A stretch of 64,000 nt of DNA from Gammaproteobacteria bacterium (GCA_019634835.1 JAHCAO010000002.1:1-64000); one strand, 5' to 3'. Numbered from the stretch's first letter, positions 7,362 through 17,210 are shown. Made by a program: numbers and translations. The notes: generated from the letters alone by a model not told the origin.

Positions 7362-9122
7362 TTATAAACTCTTAAGACCATATCCCCTATAAGTTTTAAC
7401 ATTTTTTGTTATTTGACTACCTGAAATCAAAAAATATTCATTAAAACGTTCGGCGATCTCTCCTGCTTTTGCAGGGCGAAACAGTACTGGCCCTCCTAGC
7501 TTTGGAGTAATTAAACCAGTTACCCGCAAGGGAGTTTGCACTTCTCCATAAGCTTCTTCTCCAAGAGGTTGCAACCCAGGAGGAGAAATGGGAATAGGCA
7601 GTCGATCCCATCCAGGAGCACCAGAAGCAACATATCCTCCTCCTGAACAAGTAATATATTTAGAATCTGACATTCTACCCACCGGCAAAGCAAAAAAAAT
7701 AGCGGGTTTCAATCCTATTTTTTGTAGATTAGAGTAATAATCAAAAAGGTGTGAACACAAAAGACCGCTGCCTATTGTCACTTCAGTCAACCCCTCTTCT
7801 GCGGCTGTAAAATTTACAGACCCTGTCCCACCACCGTTAAAAATTTTAAGCTCCAACCCTGCTGACTTAAAAATTTCCGGCACTTGCGCGCGGATTTTTT
7901 CTACGTGAAAAATAGATGCTTTACGTACCAGTACAGCAGCAAAATTCATCATTGTCTTAAACGGGTTTTTATCGGGAAGTCCAGCAACGGCTGCTTCATA
8001 AGCCATCACTCCAATGACTTTTATAGATGGATGATCTTTTGAAGCATGCAAAATATTCCGTAAATCATTTGATGTACGTACTGGGCTACGACGAACACCC
8101 AAGTGAATCGATCCTTCCAACAATCTAAGCGACGTATCCATTTCTATCACGATTGGCAATGGATGACGCATACCATTCATCGCTTTTGCAACCAGCTGTA
8201 GCTGTTCTAGATTATCAAGAACCAGTGAAACTTGGGCACCAGACATATGTAATTCACGTAGATTGTTGAGATCAGTATATTGAACCGTGGGATACGCAAT
8301 CATGATGTCGCGAATCCCTTGATCATTCAAAAATTTTGCTTCTTCTACTGTATAACACATGACTCCTTGGAATAAATTGTCCTCCCGTTCCAGTGCATGT
8401 TTAATGAGAGCAGGAACGCGAATAGACTTAGTAGCAATTCTGATTGTTTTTCTTTTAGTATTTTTTTTGTTACTGTCACTCACCACCTTAGCAAGCGTAT
8501 CTAAATTGTGATCGAATGCATCTAAATCGACAATACCGGCAGGGAGTGGTTTCCCTTTGAGGATTTTTCTCCATACAGCATATTCTGCCAAATCTCTTTT
8601 GGCATCAATAGAAGTTTCCTGACTATCATTAAATTGAGAAGATTGATAACCTGCGTAAGCCCCTATCAATGCCATTGATACTTTTAGAGGGTCTAAACGT
8701 GAATAAAGATAATAAAAAATCTCAGACAAAAAATCTGCGTGCGTATTGGCAACATAATTCACTTCATATTTATTATGAGAATGAATAAAACTATTGATTT
8801 CATAAGCCACCATCAAACCCAACGTAGCGCCACCTATTGTCGAAATCACTTGATTAACAGCACTAGTGCCTTTCTCAGATTTTTTAGTATCTTGATAATT
8901 AATGCACATTGCAGATAAATATCGCATACATACACTCACTATCCCCAAAAAAAATACTGTTTGAATCTCTATGTTAAAATCGGAAGATGACTTAGTATTA
9001 TTCTGTTCATCCATTTTTAAAGATTGTTCTAGGATCACTTTAATCATCATCATTAAACTAGCACTGCCTAATGCGCTAGTCACATTATTAGCTATTTTTT
9101 GCATGATTAGTCGTGTGTTCAT
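7362..9122 (-). CDS. Membrane-anchored PLP enzyme (alanine racemase N-terminal / D-threonine aldolase-like)
   Basis: The C-terminal part (about residues 195-586) is a fold-type III PLP barrel of the amino-acid deaminase/aldolase type. It starts with a short strand ending VDLDAFDHNL, carries the probable PLP lysine in RIATKSIRVP, and has VIEMDTSLR, the glycine motif FNGGGTGS and, later, SGGGYVASG. Relatives cleave or deaminate beta-hydroxy or D-amino acids. The N-terminal 190 residues are extra: at least three hydrophobic segments (near 12-30, 52-72 and 90-108) that would anchor the enzyme in a membrane. Such a fusion is unusual for a cytosolic family. GGGGGG precedes the ATG. The next gene downstream, also with a membrane hairpin, is probably co-expressed. 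Confidence 0.75.
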   Translation of the reverse strand: MNTRLIMQKIANNVTSALGSASLMMMIKVILEQSLKMDEQNNTKSSSDFNIEIQTVFFLGIVSVCMRYLSAMCINYQDTKKSEKGTSAVNQVISTIGGATLGLMVAYEINSFIHSHNKYEVNYVANTHADFLSEIFYYLYSRLDPLKVSMALIGAYAGYQSSQFNDSQETSIDAKRDLAEYAVWRKILKGKPLPAGIVDLDAFDHNLDTLAKVVSDSNKKNTKRKTIRIATKSIRVPALIKHALEREDNLFQGVMCYTVEEAKFLNDQGIRDIMIAYPTVQYTDLNNLRELHMSGAQVSLVLDNLEQLQLVAKAMNGMRHPLPIVIEMDTSLRLLEGSIHLGVRRSPVRTSNDLRNILHASKDHPSIKVIGVMAYEAAVAGLPDKNPFKTMMNFAAVLVRKASIFHVEKIRAQVPEIFKSAGLELKIFNGGGTGSVNFTAAEEGLTEVTIGSGLLCSHLFDYYSNLQKIGLKPAIFFALPVGRMSDSKYITCSGGGYVASGAPGWDRLPIPISPPGLQPLGEEAYGEVQTPLRVTGLITPKLGGPVLFRPAKAGEIAERFNEYFLISGSQITKNVKTYRGYGLKSL

Positions 9123-9246
9123 TCAACATCTACCCCCCCATAACATAAAAAACAAGATAGCGTATTATAGAAAGCCCCCCTTGTCATTGATACTTTTAAA
9201 AAAATGTTAGATGATGTTGAAATAGTATTTCAAAAAAATATGAATG

Positions 9247-9313
9247 CTATACCCATAGCGTTTCACTAAGGAGTCAAAACTATGGGTGACCGTGGGTGTT
9301 CATTTTCACGCAC
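9247..9313. repeat. Dispersed palindromic repeat, family 1, truncated copy
   Basis: The sequence around CCCATAGCGTTTCACTAAGG and the following TATGGGTGACCGTGGGTG matches one outer stem and the inner half of the full family 1 copies at 27636-27797 and 62213-62349 (reverse orientation). The central loop and second half are missing. It lies between the divergent genes at 9122 and 9334, and it makes the downstream frame look longer than the real gene. Confidence 0.65.
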
Positions 9314-9333
9314 AATTCATAAGAGGAAACGCC

Positions 9334-10365
9334 ATGCAGATTGAGCAACGCGATATGGATTCGGCTGTTAAAGCAGAATTAATCACTGCAGATCAAGCAC
9401 AAAAGTTATGGTCATTCTGGCAAAAAAGCCATGAACACACTCCGCAATTCCGCTTTACTCATGTTATGTACTATTTTGGTGGAATGCTTACCATTATAGC
9501 TATCACATTATTCATTACCCAAACATGGGAGAAAATAGTAGGGCTGCCGTTGTTTGTTCTATCTTCTTTATTATTTCTCCTAGGATTACTATTAGCTCAC
9601 TATTTTTTGAAGAAAAATTTGCGTATACCCGCTGGCATCATGGCCACCTTTAGTTTGGTTTTCGTTCCTTTAGCCATCTATAACATACAAACTTGGCTTG
9701 GATATTCTCCACATCAAAAATTTAGCTATTCAGATTTTCATTATTGGGTAAATTGGTATTGGGTGCCCATGGAGCTGGCAACTTTGGCCGTTGGCGCTAT
9801 CTTGCTTTATTGTTATCGATTCCCTTTTTTACTTTTTCCCATTTCGATCACGCTTTGGTACATGAGTATGGACCTCTGGCCATTGCTATTTGGGATGGAC
9901 AATTTTTCCTTCACGCAACGAGCGATATTCTCCATGTACTTTGGTTTAGTCGTCATCCTAGCTGCCATTTATATGGACTTTAAACACAGTAATGATGATC
10001 AAGATTACGCTTTTTGGTTGTACATTATAGGTGTAATTATATTTTGGGGGGGATTATCTTGCCAGGAATCGGAAAGTGAATTAACAAAATTTTTCTATTG
10101 TTTGATAAATATTTTCATGATTTTAGTCAGCGTGTTTCTCAATCGAAAAATATTTGCTGTTTTCGGCGCCTTAGGTGTATTAGGTTATCTAGGGCATTTA
10201 TCACTGACCGTTTTTTCCAAAAGCATCGGATTTCCGATCGCATTAGTATTTCTTGGCCTTATCATTATCTTCATGGCCACCAAATGGTCTAGTGTTGAAC
10301 GAAGATTATTCGAGTATTTTCGACCTTATATGCCGCAAAAAATCATCAAACGAATGCAGCGGTGA
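9334..10365 (+). CDS. DUF2157-like polytopic membrane protein
   Basis: After a soluble N-terminal region of about 40 residues (QRDMDSAVKAELITADQAQKL, the kind of linker seen in DUF2157 proteins) there are about nine or ten hydrophobic segments to the C terminus. The frame is open to 9286, but that extension lies in a dispersed repeat; ATG 9334 follows AAGAGGAAAC and starts MQIEQRD. It is an inner-membrane protein of unknown function. Its neighbours (PLP pair, mrp operon) give no clear role. Confidence 0.65.
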   Translation: MQIEQRDMDSAVKAELITADQAQKLWSFWQKSHEHTPQFRFTHVMYYFGGMLTIIAITLFITQTWEKIVGLPLFVLSSLLFLLGLLLAHYFLKKNLRIPAGIMATFSLVFVPLAIYNIQTWLGYSPHQKFSYSDFHYWVNWYWVPMELATLAVGAILLYCYRFPFLLFPISITLWYMSMDLWPLLFGMDNFSFTQRAIFSMYFGLVVILAAIYMDFKHSNDDQDYAFWLYIIGVIIFWGGLSCQESESELTKFFYCLINIFMILVSVFLNRKIFAVFGALGVLGYLGHLSLTVFSKSIGFPIALVFLGLIIIFMATKWSSVERRLFEYFRPYMPQKIIKRMQR

Positions 10366-10403
10366 TATTACGCTTTACATGCCATTACGATGTCTTCCGA
10401 TAA

Positions 10404-10503
10404 GTGCATGATGAGTTTTCTGCAGCGAGAAGCGGAGGGTATTCTGCATAAACAATTAACGAGTAGGTAGGAGCCTGCAAGAGCAAAACCCAATCAAGGA
10501 TGA
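10404..10503. repeat. Dispersed palindromic repeat, family 4, partial copy
   Basis: It shares the GATGAGTTTTCTGCAGCGAG arm and the core GAGCCTGCAAGAGCAAAACC plus CAATCAAGGATGA with the copy at 37130-37313. The core differs from that copy at only four sites, all transitions. The small hairpin GTAGGT-agga-GCCTGC corresponds to GCAGAC-tgga-GTCTGC there, with pairing kept through compensating or G-T changes. The right outer arm is mostly lost. It fills the 165-nt gap between two convergent genes. Confidence 0.65.
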
Positions 10504-10530
10504 AAGCAATATTGATCTTACCAACACTCG

Positions 10531-10890
10531 CTACGCCAGATGATCTTTTTTCTCATATTGCTTTTGATAAAGTCCTTTTAGCTCATCAACCACCGTTATT
10601 TTTGCCAGCTTGATGCCACGAAAATAAGCGGCTCTTGCCAATAAATGAGAGGCAATGGGAGCAGTCATATAGATGAAAAAAATGGTCAGCAGCGACTCCA
10701 TCGTGACATTCCATTTTCTGAAATAAAAAGTAATTCCAATTAATATTAATCCTGCGCCTAATGTGCCGGCTTTTGTGGCAGCATGCATACGCATCAAAAG
10801 ATCAGGCATGCGTAATACACCAATGGCAGAAATTAATATGAATAACGAGCCCACTAGCACACAAATCATACTTATCCATAGAGTAATCAT
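10531..10890 (-). CDS. mrpG: Na+/H+ antiporter subunit MrpG
   Basis: This 119-residue protein has three hydrophobic segments and the subunit G pattern: GVLRMPDLLMRMHAATKAGT near residues 24-43, then GLILIGITFYF. Mrp/Mnh/Pha complexes are seven-subunit, proton-motive-force-driven Na+/H+ antiporters related to complex I membrane subunits. It is the last gene of the operon and overlaps mrpF by 1 nt. A family 4 repeat lies just downstream. Confidence 0.92.
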   Translation of the reverse strand: MITLWISMICVLVGSLFILISAIGVLRMPDLLMRMHAATKAGTLGAGLILIGITFYFRKWNVTMESLLTIFFIYMTAPIASHLLARAAYFRGIKLAKITVVDELKGLYQKQYEKKDHLA

Positions 10891-11195
10891 CAGTCATCTC
10901 CTTGTCTTCTTTTCTTTTTACGATATGACTGCCAAGTAATTAAATTGGCAAACGCCACAGTGGTGAGGAAAATGATAAGAGCCAGCGCAATCACCACATC
11001 AATATAAACAGGCTGGTTTGTGATAGCACTAAAAATTGCAATGAAAGAAATCAAGATATTGGCAGTTAAGTCCAATGCGACTACTCTGTCTGGTAAGGTA
11101 GAGCCAATCACCATACGGATAAAACACATAACAACAGCCAGCATGACTAATGAAATAGAGACATAGAAAATAATATGAGGGAAATCCGTTATCAT
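10890..11195 (-). CDS. mrpF: Na+/H+ antiporter subunit MrpF
   Basis: 101 residues with three membrane segments. The conserved stretch VIGSTLPDRVVALDLTANIL (about 29-48) with its Asp/Arg pair is typical of subunit F. A basic tail (RKKKRRQGDD) ends the protein. The start overlaps the end of mrpE by 4 nt. Confidence 0.92.
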   Translation of the reverse strand: MITDFPHIIFYVSISLVMLAVVMCFIRMVIGSTLPDRVVALDLTANILISFIAIFSAITNQPVYIDVVIALALIIFLTTVAFANLITWQSYRKKKRRQGDD

Positions 11196-11530
11196 GCCAA
11201 TATCTCTAATAAAGGTTTTTCAAAAGTATTTTTTATCTCATGAATTAATTTATTTTTATTTTCCATGAACATGGCATGAATATACAGCTTCTTCTTCTCG
11301 GAAGAAACATCCAAAGCCAGTGTACCTGGTGTGAGGGAAATAATAATAACTAGCAAAGTAATCTCAAAATTGTTCTTGCAATCTAATGGAATAGCAATCA
11401 CCCCTGGCTTTGCGCTATACCCAGGCGTGATCACGTCATGTGCCACACGAAAATTGGCCACCAATATTTCCATTAAAAAAAGAAGGATAAATTTTACGAT
11501 AAGTATTGGCTTTATCAATATAGCTTTCAT
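11192..11530 (-). CDS. mrpE: Na+/H+ antiporter subunit MrpE
   Basis: 112 residues. An N-terminal membrane region is followed by the MrpE pattern ITLLVIIISLTPGTLALDVS (57-76) and a short soluble tail. Subunit E is the most variable Mrp subunit; position between mrpD and mrpF supports the call. This copy is short for the family, with only one or two clear N-terminal membrane segments. It overlaps both neighbours by 4 nt. Confidence 0.85.
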   Translation of the reverse strand: MKAILIKPILIVKFILLFLMEILVANFRVAHDVITPGYSAKPGVIAIPLDCKNNFEITLLVIIISLTPGTLALDVSSEKKKLYIHAMFMENKNKLIHEIKNTFEKPLLEILA

Positions 11531-13029
11531 AAGCTCCTCTCTCCTAATACCGCATCAATATACCATTCAGGATGCAATAGTTGTTCAGACGCTTGAAGCA
11601 TGACTTGGAAAAATGGTTGCGGAAAAAAACCAATCATTAACGTTATCAATGCAAGAACAATGATTGGCAGCAAAATAGAGAATGATTTTGATTTACTGAG
11701 TGAAACAGTATTCACTTCATACGCAGAAGGTTGCTCCTTCCAGAATACTTGTATCCATATTTTAGTCATTGAGTATAATGTCAACAAACTCACCAATAAC
11801 GAAACAACGGCAATAACATAATGAGAAGAAATTAACGCTGATTTTAGCAGAATGAGTTTCCCCCAAAACCCTGAGAATGGAGGCACACCTGCCAATGAAA
11901 ATGCTGGAATAAAGAATAATAACGACAGATAAGGATATTTTTGATAAAATCCGCCCAGTTTACGAATATCAGATGATTTTCCCAACTGGCAACAAACGCC
12001 ACTTATCAAGAACAAATTGGTTTTTACAATAATGTGATGCACGATATAAAAAACCGCTCCCGCTAATGCCATGGGAGTATAAATTGCCAATCCCATTACC
12101 ATATATCCAATCTGACTGATAATGTGAAAAGACAATAGCCTTCTAAAGTGATACTGCGATGCTGCTCCCAATACACCTGTTAGCATCGTTAAACCTGCTG
12201 AAAACAATAATAACGACAAAATATAATGACTTCCAGGCAAAATAAGTGTCATCAATCGTATCAATGCATAAACGCCCACCTTAGTCAGCATACCTGCAAA
12301 AATAGCAGAAGATGTTACGCTAGTGATGTGATAAGAAGTTGGCAACCAAAAATATAAAGGAAATAAAGCCGCCTTAATGGAAAAAGCAATTGCGAGTAAC
12401 AACACGATGCTCGTGATGGTTCCAGGCAACGGATAATTTTTTAACTTCGCCGCCAAATCAGCCATGTTCAGCGTTCCAACCATTGCATATAACATAGCAA
12501 TGGCTAAAAGCATTAAAATTGTCGCAATCAAATTTAAGCTAACGTATTTCATGGTTCCATCTAACTGTATTTTCCGGTTACCTAACACCATCAGAATAAA
12601 TGATGAGACCAACATGACTTCAAACCAAACATAAAGATTGAACAAATCTCCTGTTGAGAAAGCTCCACAGATTCCCATTAACAAAATCCAGTAAGCTACA
12701 TAAAATCCCAATTTTTGACGCCAGACATTGATATCATTAACCGCATAAATACCCACACAAAATCCAATGATGCCCGTGATTAACAACAAGATGGCACTCA
12801 ACATATCAATAACAAACACAATACCAAATGGTGCTGGATAACTACCTACTTGCGTCACGATTATTCCATGCTGTAGCACGGTAAAAAAAAGAACTCCTGT
12901 CGAAAACAATAACAAAAACGTACCGACGATGTGAAAAATTTTCTGGAAATACAAATAACGCCAACTCAAACAATTTAGCATGACGATCAAAAAACAAATC
13001 AATAATGGCAGAAGCGGAAGCCAATTCAT
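11527..13029 (-). CDS. mrpD: Na+/H+ antiporter subunit MrpD (NuoM/N-like)
   Basis: A 500-residue polytopic protein of the NADH-quinone oxidoreductase ND2/ND4 family with about 14 membrane segments. Conserved elements include the Glu in NLYVWFEVMLVSSF (about residues 130-143), the Lys in SIKAALFPLYFWLPTSYH, and the broken-helix region HFRRLLSFHIISQIGYM. These form one of the two proton channels of the complex. It overlaps mrpC and mrpE by 4 nt each. Confidence 0.94.
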   Translation of the reverse strand: MNWLPLLPLLICFLIVMLNCLSWRYLYFQKIFHIVGTFLLLFSTGVLFFTVLQHGIIVTQVGSYPAPFGIVFVIDMLSAILLLITGIIGFCVGIYAVNDINVWRQKLGFYVAYWILLMGICGAFSTGDLFNLYVWFEVMLVSSFILMVLGNRKIQLDGTMKYVSLNLIATILMLLAIAMLYAMVGTLNMADLAAKLKNYPLPGTITSIVLLLAIAFSIKAALFPLYFWLPTSYHITSVTSSAIFAGMLTKVGVYALIRLMTLILPGSHYILSLLLFSAGLTMLTGVLGAASQYHFRRLLSFHIISQIGYMVMGLAIYTPMALAGAVFYIVHHIIVKTNLFLISGVCCQLGKSSDIRKLGGFYQKYPYLSLLFFIPAFSLAGVPPFSGFWGKLILLKSALISSHYVIAVVSLLVSLLTLYSMTKIWIQVFWKEQPSAYEVNTVSLSKSKSFSILLPIIVLALITLMIGFFPQPFFQVMLQASEQLLHPEWYIDAVLGERSL

Positions 13030-13403
13030 TGAGGCTCCTTAACTTTCTGAAAAAGGTGCGTCTCTGAAAATCGCAGTAAATCAGTATTAGTGGTATTAAA
13101 TGTACGCCACACTTTTCGCAACAATATCAAAGCAAATGCAAGCAACCCAAATCCGATGACGATAGCAGTAAGAATCAGTGCTTGCGATAAGGGATTAGAT
13201 AAAACCACGTCAGCTACCTGCTTGCCTTGTGGAATAAAAGGAGGATAGGGAGAATATAAGCGGCCAGCGATAAAAATCACCAAATTAATTGTCGAATTTA
13301 AAATGACAATACCAAATAACCACCTCATCATTTGCGCACTTAGTATGAGGTACACACTGATGGTGATCAACCCTCCAATGAGCCAGCAAATCATATCCGT
13401 CAT
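13026..13403 (-). CDS. mrpC: Na+/H+ antiporter subunit MrpC (NuoK-like)
   Basis: 125 residues with three membrane segments, homologous to NuoK. Visible features are GIVILNSTINLVIF and DVVLSNPLSQALILTAIVIG, the usual subunit C block. It overlaps mrpB and mrpD by 4 nt each. Confidence 0.92.
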   Translation of the reverse strand: MTDMICWLIGGLITISVYLILSAQMMRWLFGIVILNSTINLVIFIAGRLYSPYPPFIPQGKQVADVVLSNPLSQALILTAIVIGFGLLAFALILLRKVWRTFNTTNTDLLRFSETHLFQKVKEPQ

Positions 13404-13807
13404 ATTGATTCTTCCAAAGCCAGCATAATGATCAAGATACTACTTAGTACAACCAGGTAAATTCCCATATCAAACAAAATAGGTGTCCCAACATAAGCAT
13501 CAATAAATTTCATATTGATCCACATAGCAGTCAAAAAAATCTTCTTTTGCAATAATGAAAGCAACCCACTACTCAGTATGCACAATAAGCCTAGCGCCAA
13601 TAACAGATTCAAATCAATTTTCACAATATTTCGCAGGGCCTTTGCTCCATAAGCAATCAAGTACAATGCAAATCCACTAGCCCCGATTAATCCGCCAATG
13701 AATCCTCCTCCAGGCAAATTATGGCCGCTAAACAATACCCAAATAGAGAATAGCAAGGTAATGGGCAATACAACATTTGATGCCGTCTTGAAAATCAATG
13801 AAGTCAT
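13400..13807 (-). CDS. mrpB: Na+/H+ antiporter subunit MrpB (MnhB domain)
   Basis: 135 residues with four membrane segments and the signature GHNLPGGGFIGGLIGASGF (28-46) of the MnhB domain, followed by VGTPILFDMGIYLVVLSS. It overlaps mrpA by 4 nt. Confidence 0.93.
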   Translation of the reverse strand: MTSLIFKTASNVVLPITLLFSIWVLFSGHNLPGGGFIGGLIGASGFALYLIAYGAKALRNIVKIDLNLLLALGLLCILSSGLLSLLQKKIFLTAMWINMKFIDAYVGTPILFDMGIYLVVLSSILIIMLALEESI

Positions 13808-16107
13808 GTTTTTCTTCCCTTTTTACGGTTTTTTAGCAAACCATAAATTCCAATTGCAGCCGTCGCAACGACAATGATTTCACCCATGGTGTCTAACGCG
13901 CGAAAATCAACCAGGATAACGTTGACAACATTGCGGCCATAAGCAAGAGAAACGCTATTTTTCAAAAAATAATCGCTAATATCGGTATTAAATAACTGGT
14001 GTGTAATAGTCAACAATAAAAATGTAATCGATATTCCTATACTCGCCGCAACGATGATGTTGAAAAGACGATCCTGTATCGCTTCCGCCATTATTTTAGG
14101 CAGTACGGGTTGGCGATATAAATTGAGCACAACGATAATCACAATCAGTGTTTCAACCAATACTTGTGTCATGGCAACATCTGGCGCAGCATTCACCAAA
14201 AATAATAAAGCGATCCCCAAACCAAACATTCCTAAAAAAACTAATCCTCTTAAATAAGTATGGACCCACACTACTGCGATTGCCGATGAAAAAATCCAAG
14301 CAAATAAAAATAAGGACAGCCACGACATAGAGGGAACTAATTTATCAATTTGAATAGCATGGTGAGTGAACAACGTTACTATGATGCTAAAAGCAACAGT
14401 TAAAAACACAATAGAAAGATAAATACGTTGTTTTCCAGACTGCAAAATGCCTGTTTGCCAATCAGCAATAAATAATATGCCGCGAAATAACTGCTGCCAA
14501 ATATACGTTGGCCCATATTTAAAAAACACGTTAAATAAACTGATGATCTCTTTAACCTGCACGCGTTTTAAATACAAAATAATTGCGCCCAGTAGTGTAA
14601 TCATACTGAGACCAAGCGATGGTGTGAATCCATGCCACAATGTTAACTCCATCGTAACAGGATGGCCAAGCGTCGCGCTCGCAGCAGGAGACAATATAGC
14701 TTTATTAATAGCAAATGGCACAATGCTTAATATGAGAGTAAAAGCAGCCAATAAAAACGCATTCATCGACATTTTCATGTTAGCTTCCATAACATGCTTA
14801 GGTCTTTGTTCACCTAAAAATGGTTTAATGACCAAGATAAATGCCAGTGCTGCAACCATCATGTTTGCAAAAACAACGATAGCCGTCAGGATATAAGAAG
14901 CAATAGGTGCCGCTAGATTTGCTTCATACACTAATTCTTTCACATAAAACCCAAGCAGCGGTGGCAATCCTGCCATCGAAGCACCTGCCACTAACGCAGC
15001 CAAAAACGTGATCGGCATCGCTTTTCGCAATCCATTAATTTCAGTTACCAGACGTGCGCCTACCTGATGTTGAATATCACCCACTACCATAAATAACGTT
15101 GCTTTATAAAGCGCATGAGAGATAAGAAACGCTACAGCAGCTTTAATGACCGCATCCTGATCAGAACCTAACAAGAATATCAACGAGCCCAGTGCTGTTA
15201 CTGTGGTATAAGCCAGTATTAATTTCATGTCTGTCTGCTTAAATGCCAGTAATACCCCCACCATCATGGTGGCTGCTCCCACTGTTGTTAACAAAATGAA
15301 CCATAACGGACTACCAGCCATAAAAGGATGAAATCTGGCCAACAGATAAACGCCTGCTTGTACCATCGTAGCGGAATGTAAGTACGCGCTGATAGGCGTT
15401 GGCGCTTCCATTGCATTAGGAAGCCAGAAGTGAAATGGAAATTGCGCAGATTTGGTAAATGCTCCTATCAATACCAACAGTAGAATCACTGAATACCATG
15501 AACTTTCAATGAACGTATTGCGCTGATGTAGTAACTCTGAAATGGTATAAGTATCTGTCGTGATGCCTATCAACACAAAACCTGTCAATAAAAATAATGC
15601 TCCTGAACTCGTGATTAACAAAGCATTTAATGCTGCTTCTCTGGCAGCTGGTCTCTCATGATTAAAACCAATTAATAAATATGAACTAATACTAGTCACT
15701 TCCCAGCATACAAAAAGAGTAATTAAATTGTCAGCCAGCACCACACCCAGCATGGCAACGGTAAACAGAAACAGATAGCAAAAATAGCGAGATAAAGAAG
15801 ATTTTTCTTCCAGGTAAGCAATGCTATAAATGACAATCAGCGTGCCAATACCTGTAATCAACAATGAGAAAAGCAGGCTCAGTCCATCAAGATGCGCCGA
15901 AATAGACACACCCATTAAAGGAAACCACTCCCGTGTGTAGTAGACTGTTTTCCCATACATAATATCGGGAATAAATTGAATAAAATAAAGAAATAACAGA
16001 AACGGAATCACCGGCAGCAGCCACACCCACCGTGAGTGAAGAAATTTTTCCCCCAACAGCATTAAAATGGCAATAATGAAAAAAAGAAAAAGAATTTCGA
16101 TTAACAT
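13804..16107 (-). CDS. mrpA: Na+/H+ antiporter subunit MrpA (NuoL-like with C-terminal MbhD/E region)
   Basis: About 767 residues. The first 500 form an ND5-like antiporter module (CWEVTSISSYLLIGF, FTKSAQFPFHFWLPNAMEAP, SHALYKATLFMVVG with its conserved Lys). The C-terminal part (NAAPDVAMTQVLVETLIV, later FRALDTMGEIIVVATAAIG) matches the MbhD and MbhE-like domains usually fused to MrpA. The frame stays open to 16230, but ATG 16107 starts directly before the first membrane segment (MLIEILFLF) and has AGAGATGGA upstream. It is the first gene of the mrpABCDEFG operon, whose genes all overlap. Confidence 0.93.
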   Translation of the reverse strand: MLIEILFLFFIIAILMLLGEKFLHSRWVWLLPVIPFLLFLYFIQFIPDIMYGKTVYYTREWFPLMGVSISAHLDGLSLLFSLLITGIGTLIVIYSIAYLEEKSSLSRYFCYLFLFTVAMLGVVLADNLITLFVCWEVTSISSYLLIGFNHERPAAREAALNALLITSSGALFLLTGFVLIGITTDTYTISELLHQRNTFIESSWYSVILLLVLIGAFTKSAQFPFHFWLPNAMEAPTPISAYLHSATMVQAGVYLLARFHPFMAGSPLWFILLTTVGAATMMVGVLLAFKQTDMKLILAYTTVTALGSLIFLLGSDQDAVIKAAVAFLISHALYKATLFMVVGDIQHQVGARLVTEINGLRKAMPITFLAALVAGASMAGLPPLLGFYVKELVYEANLAAPIASYILTAIVVFANMMVAALAFILVIKPFLGEQRPKHVMEANMKMSMNAFLLAAFTLILSIVPFAINKAILSPAASATLGHPVTMELTLWHGFTPSLGLSMITLLGAIILYLKRVQVKEIISLFNVFFKYGPTYIWQQLFRGILFIADWQTGILQSGKQRIYLSIVFLTVAFSIIVTLFTHHAIQIDKLVPSMSWLSLFLFAWIFSSAIAVVWVHTYLRGLVFLGMFGLGIALLFLVNAAPDVAMTQVLVETLIVIIVVLNLYRQPVLPKIMAEAIQDRLFNIIVAASIGISITFLLLTITHQLFNTDISDYFLKNSVSLAYGRNVVNVILVDFRALDTMGEIIVVATAAIGIYGLLKNRKKGRKT

Positions 16108-16350
16108 CTCGAGTGATCCATCTCTAAAAAACTCCCTCATATACTTATATACTGCCCGCATTCCTGAGACAACTTCTATATCAGTGTCTCTATATAAGAG
16201 GAGTGCATAAGGGTGCATCGCCATACGCAAAATGATAGACTACAAGCTGAAAACCATCTACAGTGTCAACTTGGTAAAACTCAGTTAATATCCTACTAGG
16301 GCTTAATGGGATAGCCTTTAATCAATCAGTGACTCACACAAGGATCGTTT

Positions 16351-16674
16351 ATGCTTAGCCACAAAAACTTACTCCGCTTATTACTGACCACCTGTTTGTG
16401 CCTGTTAATCTTAGCTTGTTCAAAGTTAACGCAAGAAAATTTTGATAAAATTAAACCCGAAATGACCATGCAAGAAGTCATCGCCATTTTAGGTGAGCCA
16501 ACTAGTGCTGAAAGTATTAATATTGCTGGGATTTCAGGTACTTCGGCTGTTTGGAAAGATAATTATGCTGAAATTGACATTCAATTCTTGAACGATAAGG
16601 TAACCGTGAAAGCATTTAGTAAGACAGGCGATCGTTCATCAAACAATCGTACTACGCAAGACAACAAGAAATAA
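16351..16674 (+). CDS. BamE/OmlA-like (DUF3862-type) small lipoprotein
   Basis: 107 residues. A signal peptide ends in the lipobox LILAC, so Cys23 is probably lipidated. The mature part has the pattern FDKIKPEMTMQEVIAILGEP (31-50), typical of the SmpA/BamE-like fold in which a small helix pair precedes 'LGEPT'. It then predicts beta strands (TSAVWKDNYAEIDIQF). True BamE has additional motifs, so this is a relative rather than BamE. It is probably in the outer-membrane inner leaflet. It is a single gene. Confidence 0.75.
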   Translation: MLSHKNLLRLLLTTCLCLLILACSKLTQENFDKIKPEMTMQEVIAILGEPTSAESINIAGISGTSAVWKDNYAEIDIQFLNDKVTVKAFSKTGDRSSNNRTTQDNKK

Positions 16675-16717
16675 GTCTGGCCCTGTTGCTTATTAGAGCA
16701 TCACTATTTACCGTACT

Positions 16718-17065
16718 TCATTCTGTTGTGAAGGAGGAACCGCAACCACAGGTTGTTTTAGCATTAGGATTACGGATGATAAATTGTTCCCCCTCAATAT
16801 CTTGCTTGTAATCAATTTCAGCGCCCATCAAATACTGCAGACTCAATGGGTCAATGAGCAAGCTCACCGACGCAGACTGCAGTGTTTTTATCACAACAGT
16901 ATCGTCTTCTTGCACAATTTCATCAAACGTAAACCCGTATTGGAAGCCAGAACAACCACCGCCAGTGACATACACACGCAACTTAAGGCTAAGATTCTCC
17001 TCTTCTTGAATTAACTCCCAAACTTTTGCCGCAGCATGCTCGGTAAAATGGACTGGATTAGACAT
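16718..17065 (-). CDS. erpA: Iron-sulfur cluster insertion protein ErpA
   Basis: This 115-residue A-type carrier has the three cluster-binding cysteines: C38 ([10 protein letters not shown]), and C106 and C108 (TCGCGSSF). ErpA hands Fe-S clusters to apo-enzymes, including those of isoprenoid synthesis. Length and the [14 protein letters not shown] end match ErpA/IscA-type proteins, with ErpA favoured by the N terminus. Confidence 0.92.
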   Translation of the reverse strand: MSNPVHFTEHAAAKVWELIQEEENLSLKLRVYVTGGGCSGFQYGFTFDEIVQEDDTVVIKTLQSASVSLLIDPLSLQYLMGAEIDYKQDIEGEQFIIRNPNAKTTCGCGSSFTTE

Positions 17066-17210
17066 ATCGCACCTCGTTTTATTGATCCGCTATCATATCA
17101 GATTTATTTCATCTCCAAATAACCAATAGATATCTTCTTAGCGATTCTGCTGGCCTTACGCGATGGGGGAATCAAAACAGAAAAGGATTTTCCGCGTTCT
17201 TCAGTAAAAA

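Noticed and set aside
14447-14896. Open frames antisense to mrpA
   Set aside because: They are shadows of the membrane protein on the - strand, with no ribosome site or family match.
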